Assembly (NCBI GenBank): GCA_049347715.1 | Contig: CP186339.1 | Span: 1,736,001 to 1,800,000 of the forward strand | Source of the DNA: Thalassotalea_B piscium_A | Lineage (GTDB): Bacteria; Pseudomonadota; Gammaproteobacteria; Enterobacterales; Alteromonadaceae | DNA length: 64,000 nucleotides | Direction of reading: 5' to 3' | Shown here: one piece after another, positions 35,863 through 44,819 of the stretch | How positions within the stretch are numbered: the stretch's first letter is position 1 | Layout: each line of letters starts with the position of its first letter | Translations under genes and position numbers: made by a program | Notes under the pieces: model-generated | What the model was told of the DNA's origin: nothing | Database searches by the model: none | The model's input: only the letters and a program-made list of their open reading frames with translations

Positions 35863-36900
35863 TTGAATAGTCTGACCATAGCGTTAGACGTTATGGGGGG
35901 CGATAAAGGCCCCCTTGTAACGATCCCAGCTGCAATTATGGCAATTGAAAAAATGCCAGAGTTGCATCTTTTTCTTTGTGGTGATGAAACACTCATTACA
36001 GAGATACTTCTCGCCCATCAAATTACTGATCACTCTCAACTCACTATCATTCCATCTACCGAAAATGTAGCTATGGATGAAAAACCGTCTAGTGCATTAC
36101 GAACTAAGCGAGATTCTTCTATGCGTAAAGCATTAGATTTAGTTGAGCAAGGTACTGCACAAGCCTGTGTGAGTGCAGGAAATACCGGCGCTTTATTTGC
36201 TATGGCGCATTATGTATTAAAAACCTTACCAGGGGTTGAACGTCCCGCACTAATATCATCTTTACCGACACATGATGAAAATAAAAATGTCTTTATGCTT
36301 GATCTCGGTGCTAATGTTTTTTGCGAAGCAGATATTCTTTATCAGTTTGGTTTGATGGGATCTGTAATAGCGGAGCAAGTAGATGGTATTGATATGCCAC
36401 GAGTTGCATTGCTTAATATGGGTGAAGAAGATATTAAAGGTAGTGATCATATTAAGTTGGCTGCTACTAAACTAAGTGCAAATAAACAAATTAATTATGT
36501 AGGTTTTATTGAGGGCAATGATATTTTTACCAATAAAACTGATGTCATCGTTTGTGATGGTTTTGTTGGAAACGTTGCACTAAAAACCTGCGAAGGTGTA
36601 GCTCAACTTGTTTATCGTAAATTACATAAATTCCTTTCTGAACACTTTTTTGCTCGTATTATCGGCAAAATACTTTCCCCAGCATTAAAAAAACTCTTTA
36701 AATCCATGAACCCCGACCAGTACAACGGTGCAAGTTTGATAGGATTGCGCGGTATTGTGGTTAAAAGCCATGGTAACGCCAGTACTAAAGCATTTGAAGC
36801 TGCTATTTTTGAAGCCGTCAAAGAAGTAGAGCAACAAGTGCCCGAAAAAATAAAAATGGCTTTAGAGCAGGGATTAATTGAACACACACTTACTAAGTAA
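35863..36900 (+). CDS. plsX: Phosphate acyltransferase PlsX
   Basis: A 345-residue enzyme that converts acyl-ACP to acyl-phosphate for phospholipid synthesis. Start NSLTIALDVMGGDKGP; SAGNTGALFAMAHYVLKTLPGVERPAL, DLGANV and the C-terminal GASLIGLRGIVVKSHGNA are family signatures. TTG start 11 bases after rpmF. The next gene is fabD, not fabH. Confidence 0.94.
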   Translation: MNSLTIALDVMGGDKGPLVTIPAAIMAIEKMPELHLFLCGDETLITEILLAHQITDHSQLTIIPSTENVAMDEKPSSALRTKRDSSMRKALDLVEQGTAQACVSAGNTGALFAMAHYVLKTLPGVERPALISSLPTHDENKNVFMLDLGANVFCEADILYQFGLMGSVIAEQVDGIDMPRVALLNMGEEDIKGSDHIKLAATKLSANKQINYVGFIEGNDIFTNKTDVIVCDGFVGNVALKTCEGVAQLVYRKLHKFLSEHFFARIIGKILSPALKKLFKSMNPDQYNGASLIGLRGIVVKSHGNASTKAFEAAIFEAVKEVEQQVPEKIKMALEQGLIEHTLTK

Positions 36901-36974
36901 ATATCATTAATACATATTAAAATTAGTAGAGTTTTTTTGTGTAATATTTAGTAAATCAGCTATTAGGTAAAAAA

Positions 36975-37913
36975 ATGCAAAATAATTTAGCTTTTATATT
37001 TCCAGGGCAAGGTTCTCAATCAGTAGCAATGCTGAGTGACTTTGCAAGTAATGAAATTGTACAGAATACCTTTAAAGAGGCTTCTGATGCATTAGGGTAC
37101 GATGTATGGGCACTAGTTAACCAAGGTCCAGCAGAAAAACTTAATCAAACAAATTTTACTCAACCAGCACTTTTAACAGCAAGTGTTGCTATGTGGAGAC
37201 TTTGGGCCGCAACAACTACTATTAAACCAAGCGTTATTGCTGGTCATAGCTTAGGTGAGTATTCAGCCTTAGTTTGTGCTCAGGTCTTAACTTTATCGGA
37301 TGCGGTTAAGTTAGTAGAAAAGCGTGGTGAATATATGCAAGCTTCTGTACCTGAAGGTGTTGGTGCCATGGCAGCGGTTATTGGTTTAGCTGATGATGCT
37401 ATCATTAATGCGTGTCAAGATGCGGCTCAAGGACAGGTGGTTTCCGCGGTAAACTTTAATTCACCAGGGCAAGTGGTTATTGCAGGACATAAAGAAGCGG
37501 TAGCAAGAGCAGGGGAACTTTGTAAAACAGCTGGTGCAAAGCGTGTATTACCTTTACCTGTTAGTGTGCCTTCCCATTGTGCTTTGATGAAAGATGCAGC
37601 AGATAAGTTGGCTCTAGAACTTGAACGTATTGAATTTAATACACCACAAATTCCGGTTATTAATAATGTGGATGTAATTGCACAATCTGATATTGGCGAA
37701 ATTAAAACGGCATTAATAAAGCAATTGTATAGCCCTGTTAGATGGACTGAAACTATCGAAAAAATCGCCTCGCAAGGGGTCACTCAAGCACTTGAGGTAG
37801 GACCAGGAAAAGTATTACAAGGTTTAATTAAAAGAATTGATAAATCAATAAGTTGTGTGTCAGTTAATGATGAAGTGTCATTGGCGAAAGCACAAGAATT
37901 AGTAAAGGAATAA
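36975..37913 (+). CDS. fabD: Malonyl-CoA:ACP transacylase
   Basis: A 312-residue enzyme that loads malonate on ACP. FPGQGSQSVAML near the start, the nucleophile Ser in GHSLGEYSALV, and the active His in PVSVPSHCALM. It follows plsX by 74 bases and precedes fabG by 2 bases. Confidence 0.96.
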   Translation: MQNNLAFIFPGQGSQSVAMLSDFASNEIVQNTFKEASDALGYDVWALVNQGPAEKLNQTNFTQPALLTASVAMWRLWAATTTIKPSVIAGHSLGEYSALVCAQVLTLSDAVKLVEKRGEYMQASVPEGVGAMAAVIGLADDAIINACQDAAQGQVVSAVNFNSPGQVVIAGHKEAVARAGELCKTAGAKRVLPLPVSVPSHCALMKDAADKLALELERIEFNTPQIPVINNVDVIAQSDIGEIKTALIKQLYSPVRWTETIEKIASQGVTQALEVGPGKVLQGLIKRIDKSISCVSVNDEVSLAKAQELVKE

Positions 37914-37915
37914 GT

Positions 37916-38650
37916 ATGTTTTCATTAGAAAATAAAGTGGCGCTCGTCACAGGAGCAAGTCGCGGTATAGGGAAGGCGATTGCTACTCAATTAAAAGCAT
38001 TAGGTGCTACTGTGATAGGTACTGCTACATCAGAGCATGGTGCTGAAAAAATAAGTGAATATTTAGGCGACAATCAAGGCATGGTACTAAATGTCACTGA
38101 TGATGCCTCTATTGAGGCTATGTTCACTGCGATTAAAGAAAAACATGGTGCAATTGATATTTTAGTGAATAATGCCGGTATAACACGTGATAACCTCTTT
38201 ATGCGCATGAAAGAAGCTGAATGGCAGGATATTATCGATACTAATTTAACGTCCGTGTTTAAAATTAGTAAAGCAGTAATGCGCCCAATGATGAAAAATC
38301 GTTACGGACGTATTATTAATATCGGCTCAGTTGTAGGTACAATGGGCAATGCAGGGCAAGTTAACTATGCAACAGCGAAGGCTGGATTAATTGGTTTTAC
38401 AAAATCTTTAGCAAGAGAAGTTGCATCTCGTGGCATAACAGTAAATACTGTTTCACCTGGTTTTATAGATACAGATATGACCCAATCGTTAACTGATGAG
38501 CAAAAAGAAGGTATTTTTGCACAAGTACCAGCTAATCGTTTGGGTAAGCCGGAAGAGATTGCTAATGCAGTTGCTTTCTTGGCGTCAGATGCTGCTGCTT
38601 ATATAACTGGCGAGACCTTACATGTAAATGGTGGCATGTATATGGTTTAA
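37916..38650 (+). CDS. fabG: 3-oxoacyl-ACP reductase
   Basis: A 244-residue short-chain dehydrogenase. The NADPH site is TGASRGIGKAIA; NNAGITRDNLFMRMK and the Ser-Tyr-Lys set (GSVVG, NYATAKAG) are intact. It reduces beta-ketoacyl-ACP in fatty acid elongation. Two bases after fabD, so translation is coupled. Confidence 0.96.
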   Translation: MFSLENKVALVTGASRGIGKAIATQLKALGATVIGTATSEHGAEKISEYLGDNQGMVLNVTDDASIEAMFTAIKEKHGAIDILVNNAGITRDNLFMRMKEAEWQDIIDTNLTSVFKISKAVMRPMMKNRYGRIINIGSVVGTMGNAGQVNYATAKAGLIGFTKSLAREVASRGITVNTVSPGFIDTDMTQSLTDEQKEGIFAQVPANRLGKPEEIANAVAFLASDAAAYITGETLHVNGGMYMV

Positions 38651-38817
38651 TCTACGGGCATTGAACGTTGATTAAATTTGAAAAATAAGCATAATAATAA
38701 ACGGTCAACAGGTTAGACCAGCATAAAAAGCAAAGTTAGAAGCTTGCATGGTGAGCTGTAGACGAATACACTACACGCAATTATTGAATAATTGTATTTT
38801 CTAGTAAAGGAAAAAAA

Positions 38818-39051
38818 ATGAGTACTATCGAAGAACGCGTAAAAAAAATTACTGTAGAGCAATTAGGTGTGAGCGAAGACGAAGTGAAAAATGAAGCTTC
38901 TTTTGTTGATGATTTAGGTGCTGACTCTTTAGATACAGTAGAATTAGTCATGGCGTTAGAGGAAGAGTTTGATACTGAAATCCCTGATGAAGAAGCAGAA
39001 AAAATCACGACTGTGCAAGCAGCGATTGATTACGTTACTGCTAATCAGTAA
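38818..39051 (+). CDS. acpP: Acyl carrier protein
   Basis: A 77-residue acidic four-helix protein, with the phosphopantetheine Ser in DDLGADSLDTVELVMALE. AAAGGA upstream of the ATG. The 167-base gap after fabG can hold the usual separate acpP promoter. Confidence 0.97.
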   Translation: MSTIEERVKKITVEQLGVSEDEVKNEASFVDDLGADSLDTVELVMALEEEFDTEIPDEEAEKITTVQAAIDYVTANQ

Positions 39052-39058
39052 TTTCAAT

Positions 39059-39090
39059 AATCAGGCGGTTTTTACCGCCTGATTTATTTT
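39059..39090 (+). terminator. acpP terminator
   Basis: Perfect 11-bp stem AATCAGGCGGT/ACCGCCTGATT with a 4-base T loop, followed by TTTATTTT. Confidence 0.85.
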
Positions 39091-39162
39091 CATCATACGT
39101 ATTATTAATATTATACGTTCACCTCACCATTATATTCATTTCAATCGGAGGCAACTCATCCC

Positions 39163-40395
39163 ATGCGGCGTGTTGTAATTACCGGTCTTGGTATGTTAAG
39201 CCCTTTAGGCAATTCACCTGAAACTACTTGGCAAAATCTTTTGTTAGGTAAAAGTGGCATTAGTAATATCGAGCATTTTGATACTTCAGAGTACACCACC
39301 AAATTTGCAGGTCTCGTTAAAGGCTTCGAAGTCGAAGACTATATGGCTAAGAAAGAAGCCAGAAAGATGGACTTATTTATTCAATATGGTGTTGCTGCTG
39401 GCGTACAAGCAATAAAAGATTCTGGCCTTGAAATTAACGAAGAAAATGCACACCGAATAGGTGCTGCTGTTGGGGCTGGTATAGGTGGTTTAGGCCTTAT
39501 CGAAGAAAATTTCGAAAAAATGCTTAAAACAAGTCCACGTAAACTGTCACCATTTTTCGTTCCATCAACCATTATTAATATGATCGCAGGTCATCTATCT
39601 ATTATGTTTGGCTTAAAAGGCCCTAATATATCGATTGTTACTGCTTGTACTAGTGGTGTTCACAATATTGGTCATGCTGCGCGTATGATCGCTTACGGTG
39701 ACGCTGATGCGATGATCGCAGGTGGTGCAGAAAAAGCATCAACTCAGATGGGTATGGGGGGCTTTGGCGCTGCACGTGCTTTATCTACGCGAAATGACGC
39801 TCCTGAGCTTGCTTCTCGTCCATGGGATAAAGACCGTGATGGTTTTGTCTTAGGCGATGGTGCTGGCGTTCTTGTGCTTGAAGAGTATGAGACGGCGAAA
39901 GCTCGAGGCGCTAAAATATATGCGGAACTTGTTGGCTTTGGTATGAGCGGCGATGCCTATCATATGACTTCGCCACCAACGGATGGCGCTGGTGCTGCTC
40001 GTTCTATGCAAAACGCTATAAATGATGCAAAAGTAGACCTCACTAAAATTGGTTATATTAATGCACACGGTACATCCACGTCTGCTGGTGATATAGCCGA
40101 AACAAATGCAGTTAAAACAGTATTTGGTGATCACGCTTATCACACTATGGTCGGTTCAACCAAATCAATGACAGGCCATTTATTAGGTGCTGCGGGTGCG
40201 GTAGAAGCCATATTTACCATACAAGCCTTAGTTAATAATCAAGTACCTCCTACTATTAATTTAGATAATCCTGATGAAGGCTGTGATCTTGATTATATTA
40301 GAGGGCAAGCGCGTGACGTTAACCTTGAATATGGGTTATGTAATTCGTTTGGTTTCGGTGGAACTAACGGGTCTTTATTGTTTAAGCGCGTATAA
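39163..40395 (+). CDS. fabF: 3-oxoacyl-ACP synthase II
   Basis: A 410-residue condensing enzyme that elongates fatty acids and sets temperature-dependent unsaturation in E. coli. The catalytic Cys is in TACTSGVHNIGH (about residue 162), with His in NAHGTSTSAGD and KSMTGHLLGAAGAVE. GGAGG lies about 12 bases before the ATG. Between acpP and pabC as in E. coli. Confidence 0.96.
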   Translation: MRRVVITGLGMLSPLGNSPETTWQNLLLGKSGISNIEHFDTSEYTTKFAGLVKGFEVEDYMAKKEARKMDLFIQYGVAAGVQAIKDSGLEINEENAHRIGAAVGAGIGGLGLIEENFEKMLKTSPRKLSPFFVPSTIINMIAGHLSIMFGLKGPNISIVTACTSGVHNIGHAARMIAYGDADAMIAGGAEKASTQMGMGGFGAARALSTRNDAPELASRPWDKDRDGFVLGDGAGVLVLEEYETAKARGAKIYAELVGFGMSGDAYHMTSPPTDGAGAARSMQNAINDAKVDLTKIGYINAHGTSTSAGDIAETNAVKTVFGDHAYHTMVGSTKSMTGHLLGAAGAVEAIFTIQALVNNQVPPTINLDNPDEGCDLDYIRGQARDVNLEYGLCNSFGFGGTNGSLLFKRV

Positions 40396-40471
40396 AATTT
40401 GCACGACGATAAATTAAGCTATTGATTGTTTTAATTGGTTTATTCAAAAAACAACTTGAATAGCAATAAAT

Positions 40472-40528
40472 AAGCCTGAATACTAATACTTATTAATTTT
40501 GTATTATCCAGTATTCAGGCTTTTTTTT
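40472..40528 (+). terminator. fabF terminator abutting pabC
   Basis: 13-bp perfect stem AAGCCTGAATACT/AGTATTCAGGCTT with a 25-base loop, followed by eight T. The pabC ATG is at 40532, only four bases later, and the only purine-rich ribosome site (CAGG) is inside the stem. Confidence 0.85.
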
Positions 40529-40531
40529 ATT

Positions 40532-41332
40532 ATGCTTTATCATTCTGTTAATGGCGTTCAGACCAACCAAGTGTCCATCAGCGATCGAGGCTTTGCTTAC
40601 GGAGACGGTTTTTTTACGACGGCAAAAATATCTCAAGGTATCATTGAATTTCAACAAGCTCACCTTGAAAGACTGATTAAAGCAAGTGAAACTCTCTCCA
40701 TTGCGCCGATAAATTTCCAGCAACTTAATCGCGATATCACAGCACTTGCTTCAGCTTACTCGCTCGCGGTACTTAAAATTGTTATTACAGCAGGTGAAGG
40801 AGGACGAGGTTATGCACGTTCACCTTTATTAGCTCCCACGATTGTACTTTCTGTTTTTGAATTTCCAGCTCATTACAGCCGGTTACAAAAAGAGGGGATC
40901 AATTTAGGTATTGCCCAAACTCAACTTGGACTTAACCCTTTATTAGCGGGCATTAAACATTTGAATCGGCTTGAACAAGTGGTTGTTCGCGCTGAACTCG
41001 GTAGATCCGGCTTTGATGATCTCGTGGTGTGTGACTTAAATAATCACATAATTGAAACATCGAGTGCTAATTTATTTTGGAAAATAGGCAATAACTGGTT
41101 TACCTCAACATTAGCTCAAGCAGGAGTCAATGGTGTTATTAGGCAACAACTTTTACGTTTGTTTCCTGATATAGTAGCAATAGATGCACCTGTTTCGGTA
41201 TTAAATGAAGCAAGTGCGATGTGTGTATGTAATTCGATCATGGGTATTGTACCCGTTCATACTTTTATGGAGCGAAAATTAATTGATGAGAGTCAATTTT
41301 TGCTTCAGCGTTTAGGAAAACATAGTGAGTAA
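40532..41332 (+). CDS. pabC: Aminodeoxychorismate lyase
   Basis: A 266-residue PLP fold-type IV enzyme that releases 4-aminobenzoate for folate. Start MLYHSVNGVQTNQVSISDRGFAYGDGFFTT; the PLP lysine is in AGIKHLNRLEQV and the C-terminal CNSIMGIVPV is typical. The open frame extends to 40499 inside the terminator stem, but 40532 matches the family start. mltG starts 8 bases before its stop. Confidence 0.92.
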   Translation: MLYHSVNGVQTNQVSISDRGFAYGDGFFTTAKISQGIIEFQQAHLERLIKASETLSIAPINFQQLNRDITALASAYSLAVLKIVITAGEGGRGYARSPLLAPTIVLSVFEFPAHYSRLQKEGINLGIAQTQLGLNPLLAGIKHLNRLEQVVVRAELGRSGFDDLVVCDLNNHIIETSSANLFWKIGNNWFTSTLAQAGVNGVIRQQLLRLFPDIVAIDAPVSVLNEASAMCVCNSIMGIVPVHTFMERKLIDESQFLLQRLGKHSE

Positions 41333-42335
41333 AAGGACATTTTTGCGAAAAGTAGTTGTTAGCACAGTAATACTTTTGATTATTGGGATTATTGCTCTGG
41401 CCAAAATAGTGGATTATCAAATAAGCCAACCATTAAATTTAACGGAAAACGAATTACTTACGTTAAGTTCAGGAACATCATTTAATCAATTTACTCGTCA
41501 ACTGGTTAAGTTAGGCGCCATTGACTCTAAAATTTGGTTAAAAAGTTATGTAAAGGTGTTTCCTGAGAAAGGAAAAATTAAAGCCGGCACTTATCAATTA
41601 ACCCCGCAAATGAGCGCCAAAGAGGTGTTAGCTTTATTGTGCTCCGGTAAAGAATATCAATTTAGTATTACCTTTATTGAAGGCTCAACATTTAAAGAGT
41701 GGTTAGCCATCATAAAAGAACATCCACACATTTTACATACCTTAACCACGTCAGACTATGGCAGTGTTAGTTCATTATTAGCACTTGATAAGCCTTATCC
41801 AGAAGGTTTGTTTTTTCCTGATACTTATTTATTTACTGAAAAAACCAGTGATATTGAAATTTTAAAACGTGCTTATGAAAAAATGAAGACCTTATTGGCA
41901 CAAGAATGGGAAGCGAGGGATGAGAATTTGCCTTATGATTCCGCCTATCAAGCATTGATCATGGCTTCGATTATTGAAAAAGAAAGTGGGCAATTAGCTG
42001 AGCATCAAATTATTGCCTCAGTATTTGTTAATCGACTGCGAAAAAATATGCGGTTACAAACCGATCCAACGGTAATCTATGGCTTAGGTGAACGCTATAA
42101 AGGTGATATAAAACGGGTACACTTAAAAGAAAAGACCGCTTATAACACCTATAGAATTAATGGACTGCCGCCAACACCGATAGCAATGCCAGGTAAATCA
42201 GCGATATATGCAGCGATGCATCCAGAGTTAACTGACTATTATTATTTTGTGAGTCAGGGCAATGGTAAACATATTTTTTCAACTAATTTAAAAGAACATA
42301 ACCAAGCGGTAACTAAGTATATTTTAAATAATTAG
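41325..42335 (+). CDS. mltG: Endolytic murein transglycosylase MltG
   Basis: A 336-residue inner-membrane protein (E. coli 340): one N-terminal membrane helix (VVVSTVILLIIGIIALA), a LysM-like region, and the YceG catalytic domain with the active Glu in ASIIEKESGQ and YPEGLFFPDTY upstream. It ends glycan strand growth. GTG start overlapping pabC. In related bacteria tmk and holB follow; here the stop overlaps the stop of a convergent LtaS-like gene by a few bases. Confidence 0.94.
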   Translation: MSKRTFLRKVVVSTVILLIIGIIALAKIVDYQISQPLNLTENELLTLSSGTSFNQFTRQLVKLGAIDSKIWLKSYVKVFPEKGKIKAGTYQLTPQMSAKEVLALLCSGKEYQFSITFIEGSTFKEWLAIIKEHPHILHTLTTSDYGSVSSLLALDKPYPEGLFFPDTYLFTEKTSDIEILKRAYEKMKTLLAQEWEARDENLPYDSAYQALIMASIIEKESGQLAEHQIIASVFVNRLRKNMRLQTDPTVIYGLGERYKGDIKRVHLKEKTAYNTYRINGLPPTPIAMPGKSAIYAAMHPELTDYYYFVSQGNGKHIFSTNLKEHNQAVTKYILNN

Positions 42336-44317
42336 TTGCTAATCAAGGTTGTTGGAAGTGAGTACCAATCGTTCTCATAGGCTAAGCTTCCCCAAATTGC
42401 ATGAGCTAAGGCTTTTTCAGCAAGTGCTTTATTGTTTTTGCTTGGCGTTAACTTTTTATTCGTTAAATCATAATTAAAGGTTAACGGTGATTTTTGAGGT
42501 TGTAAAATCACCATTTCGTTTTCTTTTAAATAAGCAAAATTATCAGCATATTGCATCATCGCTCTGCCGCCACTTTTTTTCTTTGTTAAATCTTGTCCTA
42601 TCATAGGTGAGTAATTTTCAATGCCCATTAACGATAACAAGGTCGGGGCTAAATCAATTTGACTCACAATTCGTTCATCTATTTTTTCTGGTTTACCTGA
42701 ATTTAAGATAACTCCTGGAATACGAAAATTGGTCACAGGTACTAGTTCGCTGCCTAACGCTCTGGCATCGTGGTCTGCTACAATCAAGAATATTGTATCT
42801 TTCCAGTAAGCTTGTTTTTTCGCTTTTTTGATAAATTCCCCTAAGGCATAATCAGCATATTGAACGGCTTTATGGCGGGATCTTTCTTTATCGTCAAATT
42901 GTGCTAATTGCGCTTGGCTATATTTAATAGGCTTTATTACATTTTCAGGAATTTCAAAAGGGTCATGATTACTTGAGGTAAAAATAAAACTGAAAAAGGG
43001 CGTATTGGCATTATGTAAGTTAACCAGCTCTTTATCTGCTTGAGTAAAAAGATCACCGTCACTTGCTCCCCATGAGCCAACAAACTCAGGATTTTTAATA
43101 TTGTTAAAATCAACAATATCAGTAAAACCATTCCCTAAGAAAAAGCTTTTCATATTATCAAAATGACTTTCACCACCGTAAATAAATTGGGTTTTATAGT
43201 GATTAGCTTTTAGTAAGCTTGCGATAGTGAAAAAATTACGCTGAGATTTATCTAGTTTAACAACTGCTCTGGCGGGGGTTGGCGTAAAGCCGGTGATAAC
43301 CGCTTCTATTCCACGAACAGAGCGAGTTCCTGTAGCAAAGAGATTTTTAAATGCCCAACCTTCATTACTGAGTTTGTCTAATTGTGGGGTTAAATTAAGC
43401 CCTCCAAGCGAAGCAACAAATTGTGCACCTAAACTTTCTTCTAATATAATTACAAGATTTTTTGGTTTGCCTTGATACCCTGGTTCTCGTTTACTTAGTG
43501 AAGGATGCTGGGGGGAATTGAATAACTGTAATGGTATTCCTGTGTCCGTTTGGATAATATTAATTAATTTATCTTTACCCATAGAGCCATACATTTTAGT
43601 GGCGTTCTTTTCATTACCCAATTGCTTATAAGCATGGGCAACACTGTAAATGGAATTAAGCGTTAACGAATTGACTAAGGGATCGGTAGAAAAATAAACT
43701 AGCGCAGGATTGATGGGACGATGACCTATTGTCCCTCTTGCACTTAATGCCAGTGTTGCTAATAAAATAATAAAAGTGGCTAAGCTTGCACTAGCGGTCA
43801 CTGTTTGTTTATTTACTGGTGTAGATGTGATTTTTCGAATGGTCTTTAATAATAATTTATAGGGAAGAATAAGTGATAAAAGTACGACGACTAATGTTAA
43901 TAAATGACCATGTATTAACATTTTAAAAACTTCATTAGGATAAGCCAAATATTCTATAAATAATCGGTTAGGGCGAAAACCATATTCATTAATAAAGGCA
44001 GGTGTTGCCAGTTCAAAAAAGAGTATACTTATTAAAATCACATAAAAAACAAAGGTTAAGGTTTTGCTCCACCATTGAGTGTTCTTAGCTACTAGCATTA
44101 CCCAGGGGTGAAATAGTGCAGGGATAATTAATAAGTAACCTATGGTACTTAAATCAATTCGCATACCATTAAATAATAAGGTAGTGATCGCTTGGCTATC
44201 AGAAAAACGATCAAATTGCCAAAAGACTAACCCTAATCTAGCGCTAAAAAATACACATATTAGTAGTAGAGAGAACAGTAAAAAGGGTCGTAATAAATTG
44301 TAAATAGAACTTGTCAT
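42332..44317 (-). CDS. LtaS-like phosphoglycerol/phosphoethanolamine transferase
   Basis: A 661-residue inner-membrane enzyme: about five membrane helices in residues 1-200, then a periplasmic alkaline-phosphatase-fold (sulfatase) domain. Metal and nucleophile signatures are ILEESLGAQFV (metal-ligand Glu), the nucleophile Thr in ATGTRSVRGIEA, GSWGASDGDLF and VADHDARA. This GTRSVRG form is the Gram-negative branch of LtaS-type proteins. Such enzymes move a phosphoglycerol or phosphoethanolamine head group from a phospholipid to a glycan or lipid and release diacylglycerol. Donor and acceptor are unknown here. It has its own promoter, with the 26-bp element shared by the neighbouring two-component and barrel operons. 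Confidence 0.82.
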   Translation of the reverse strand: MTSSIYNLLRPFLLFSLLLICVFFSARLGLVFWQFDRFSDSQAITTLLFNGMRIDLSTIGYLLIIPALFHPWVMLVAKNTQWWSKTLTFVFYVILISILFFELATPAFINEYGFRPNRLFIEYLAYPNEVFKMLIHGHLLTLVVVLLSLILPYKLLLKTIRKITSTPVNKQTVTASASLATFIILLATLALSARGTIGHRPINPALVYFSTDPLVNSLTLNSIYSVAHAYKQLGNEKNATKMYGSMGKDKLINIIQTDTGIPLQLFNSPQHPSLSKREPGYQGKPKNLVIILEESLGAQFVASLGGLNLTPQLDKLSNEGWAFKNLFATGTRSVRGIEAVITGFTPTPARAVVKLDKSQRNFFTIASLLKANHYKTQFIYGGESHFDNMKSFFLGNGFTDIVDFNNIKNPEFVGSWGASDGDLFTQADKELVNLHNANTPFFSFIFTSSNHDPFEIPENVIKPIKYSQAQLAQFDDKERSRHKAVQYADYALGEFIKKAKKQAYWKDTIFLIVADHDARALGSELVPVTNFRIPGVILNSGKPEKIDERIVSQIDLAPTLLSLMGIENYSPMIGQDLTKKKSGGRAMMQYADNFAYLKENEMVILQPQKSPLTFNYDLTNKKLTPSKNNKALAEKALAHAIWGSLAYENDWYSLPTTLISN

Positions 44318-44348
44318 TATTATTTTATGTTTAATTAACGCAGTCTTA

Positions 44349-44390
44349 ACTTTAATTAAGTAAGCTTAAGACTTGCTTAATTTAAACTGA
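44349..44390 (-). promoter_or_regulatory. PmrA-type promoter of the LtaS-like gene
   Basis: Element 44365-44390: half-sites CTTAAG and CTTAAT separated by five bases on plus (44365-44381), with conserved TCAG on the minus strand (44390-44387). Ten bases downstream on the minus strand is a candidate -10 TAAAGT (44354-44349). Matches the PmrA-box form YTTAAK-N5-YTTAAK. Confidence 0.7.
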
Positions 44391-44453
44391 AATAACGTAA
44401 TAAATAATAACTTTTTGCTTATTAGTACAATTTAATATGGAATTAAACTTAGC

Positions 44454-44819
44454 CTATAATAAAATGACTAACCAGATGATTACAGCAATAATCATACTAA
44501 GCAATACCGCAGCAGATCCTAAATCTTTTGCTAGACCAGATAATGGATGAATATCAAGCCCAACTCTATCAACTACTGCTTCTATGGCGGTGTTTATGAC
44601 TTCTGTAAACATGATAAAAATAACGGTTAACACTAATATTGCCTGTTCTTTTAAACTTATATCAAAGAGAAAAGTCGTGGGGATAACCAAGATTAACAGC
44701 AGTAATTCTTGCTTAAAGGCAGACTCATGTTGATAAAGCCATTTAAACGCCCTAAAGGAATTTACTGAAGCTAAGTAAAGTCTTTTTAAACCTTTGGGTT
44801 TATTCTTATGATCAAACAC
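44454..44819 (-). CDS. dgkA: Diacylglycerol kinase
   Basis: A 121-residue, three-helix inner-membrane enzyme that turns diacylglycerol into phosphatidate for reuse. Signatures: ASVNSFRAFKWLYQHESAFKQE, the catalytic EVINTAIEAVVDRVG and AKDLGSAAVLLS. The start is a GTG sharing its G with the eptA stop, so translation is coupled to eptA. This fits its job: EptA, and probably the LtaS-like enzyme, release diacylglycerol. Confidence 0.92.
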   Translation of the reverse strand: MFDHKNKPKGLKRLYLASVNSFRAFKWLYQHESAFKQELLLLILVIPTTFLFDISLKEQAILVLTVIFIMFTEVINTAIEAVVDRVGLDIHPLSGLAKDLGSAAVLLSMIIAVIIWLVILL

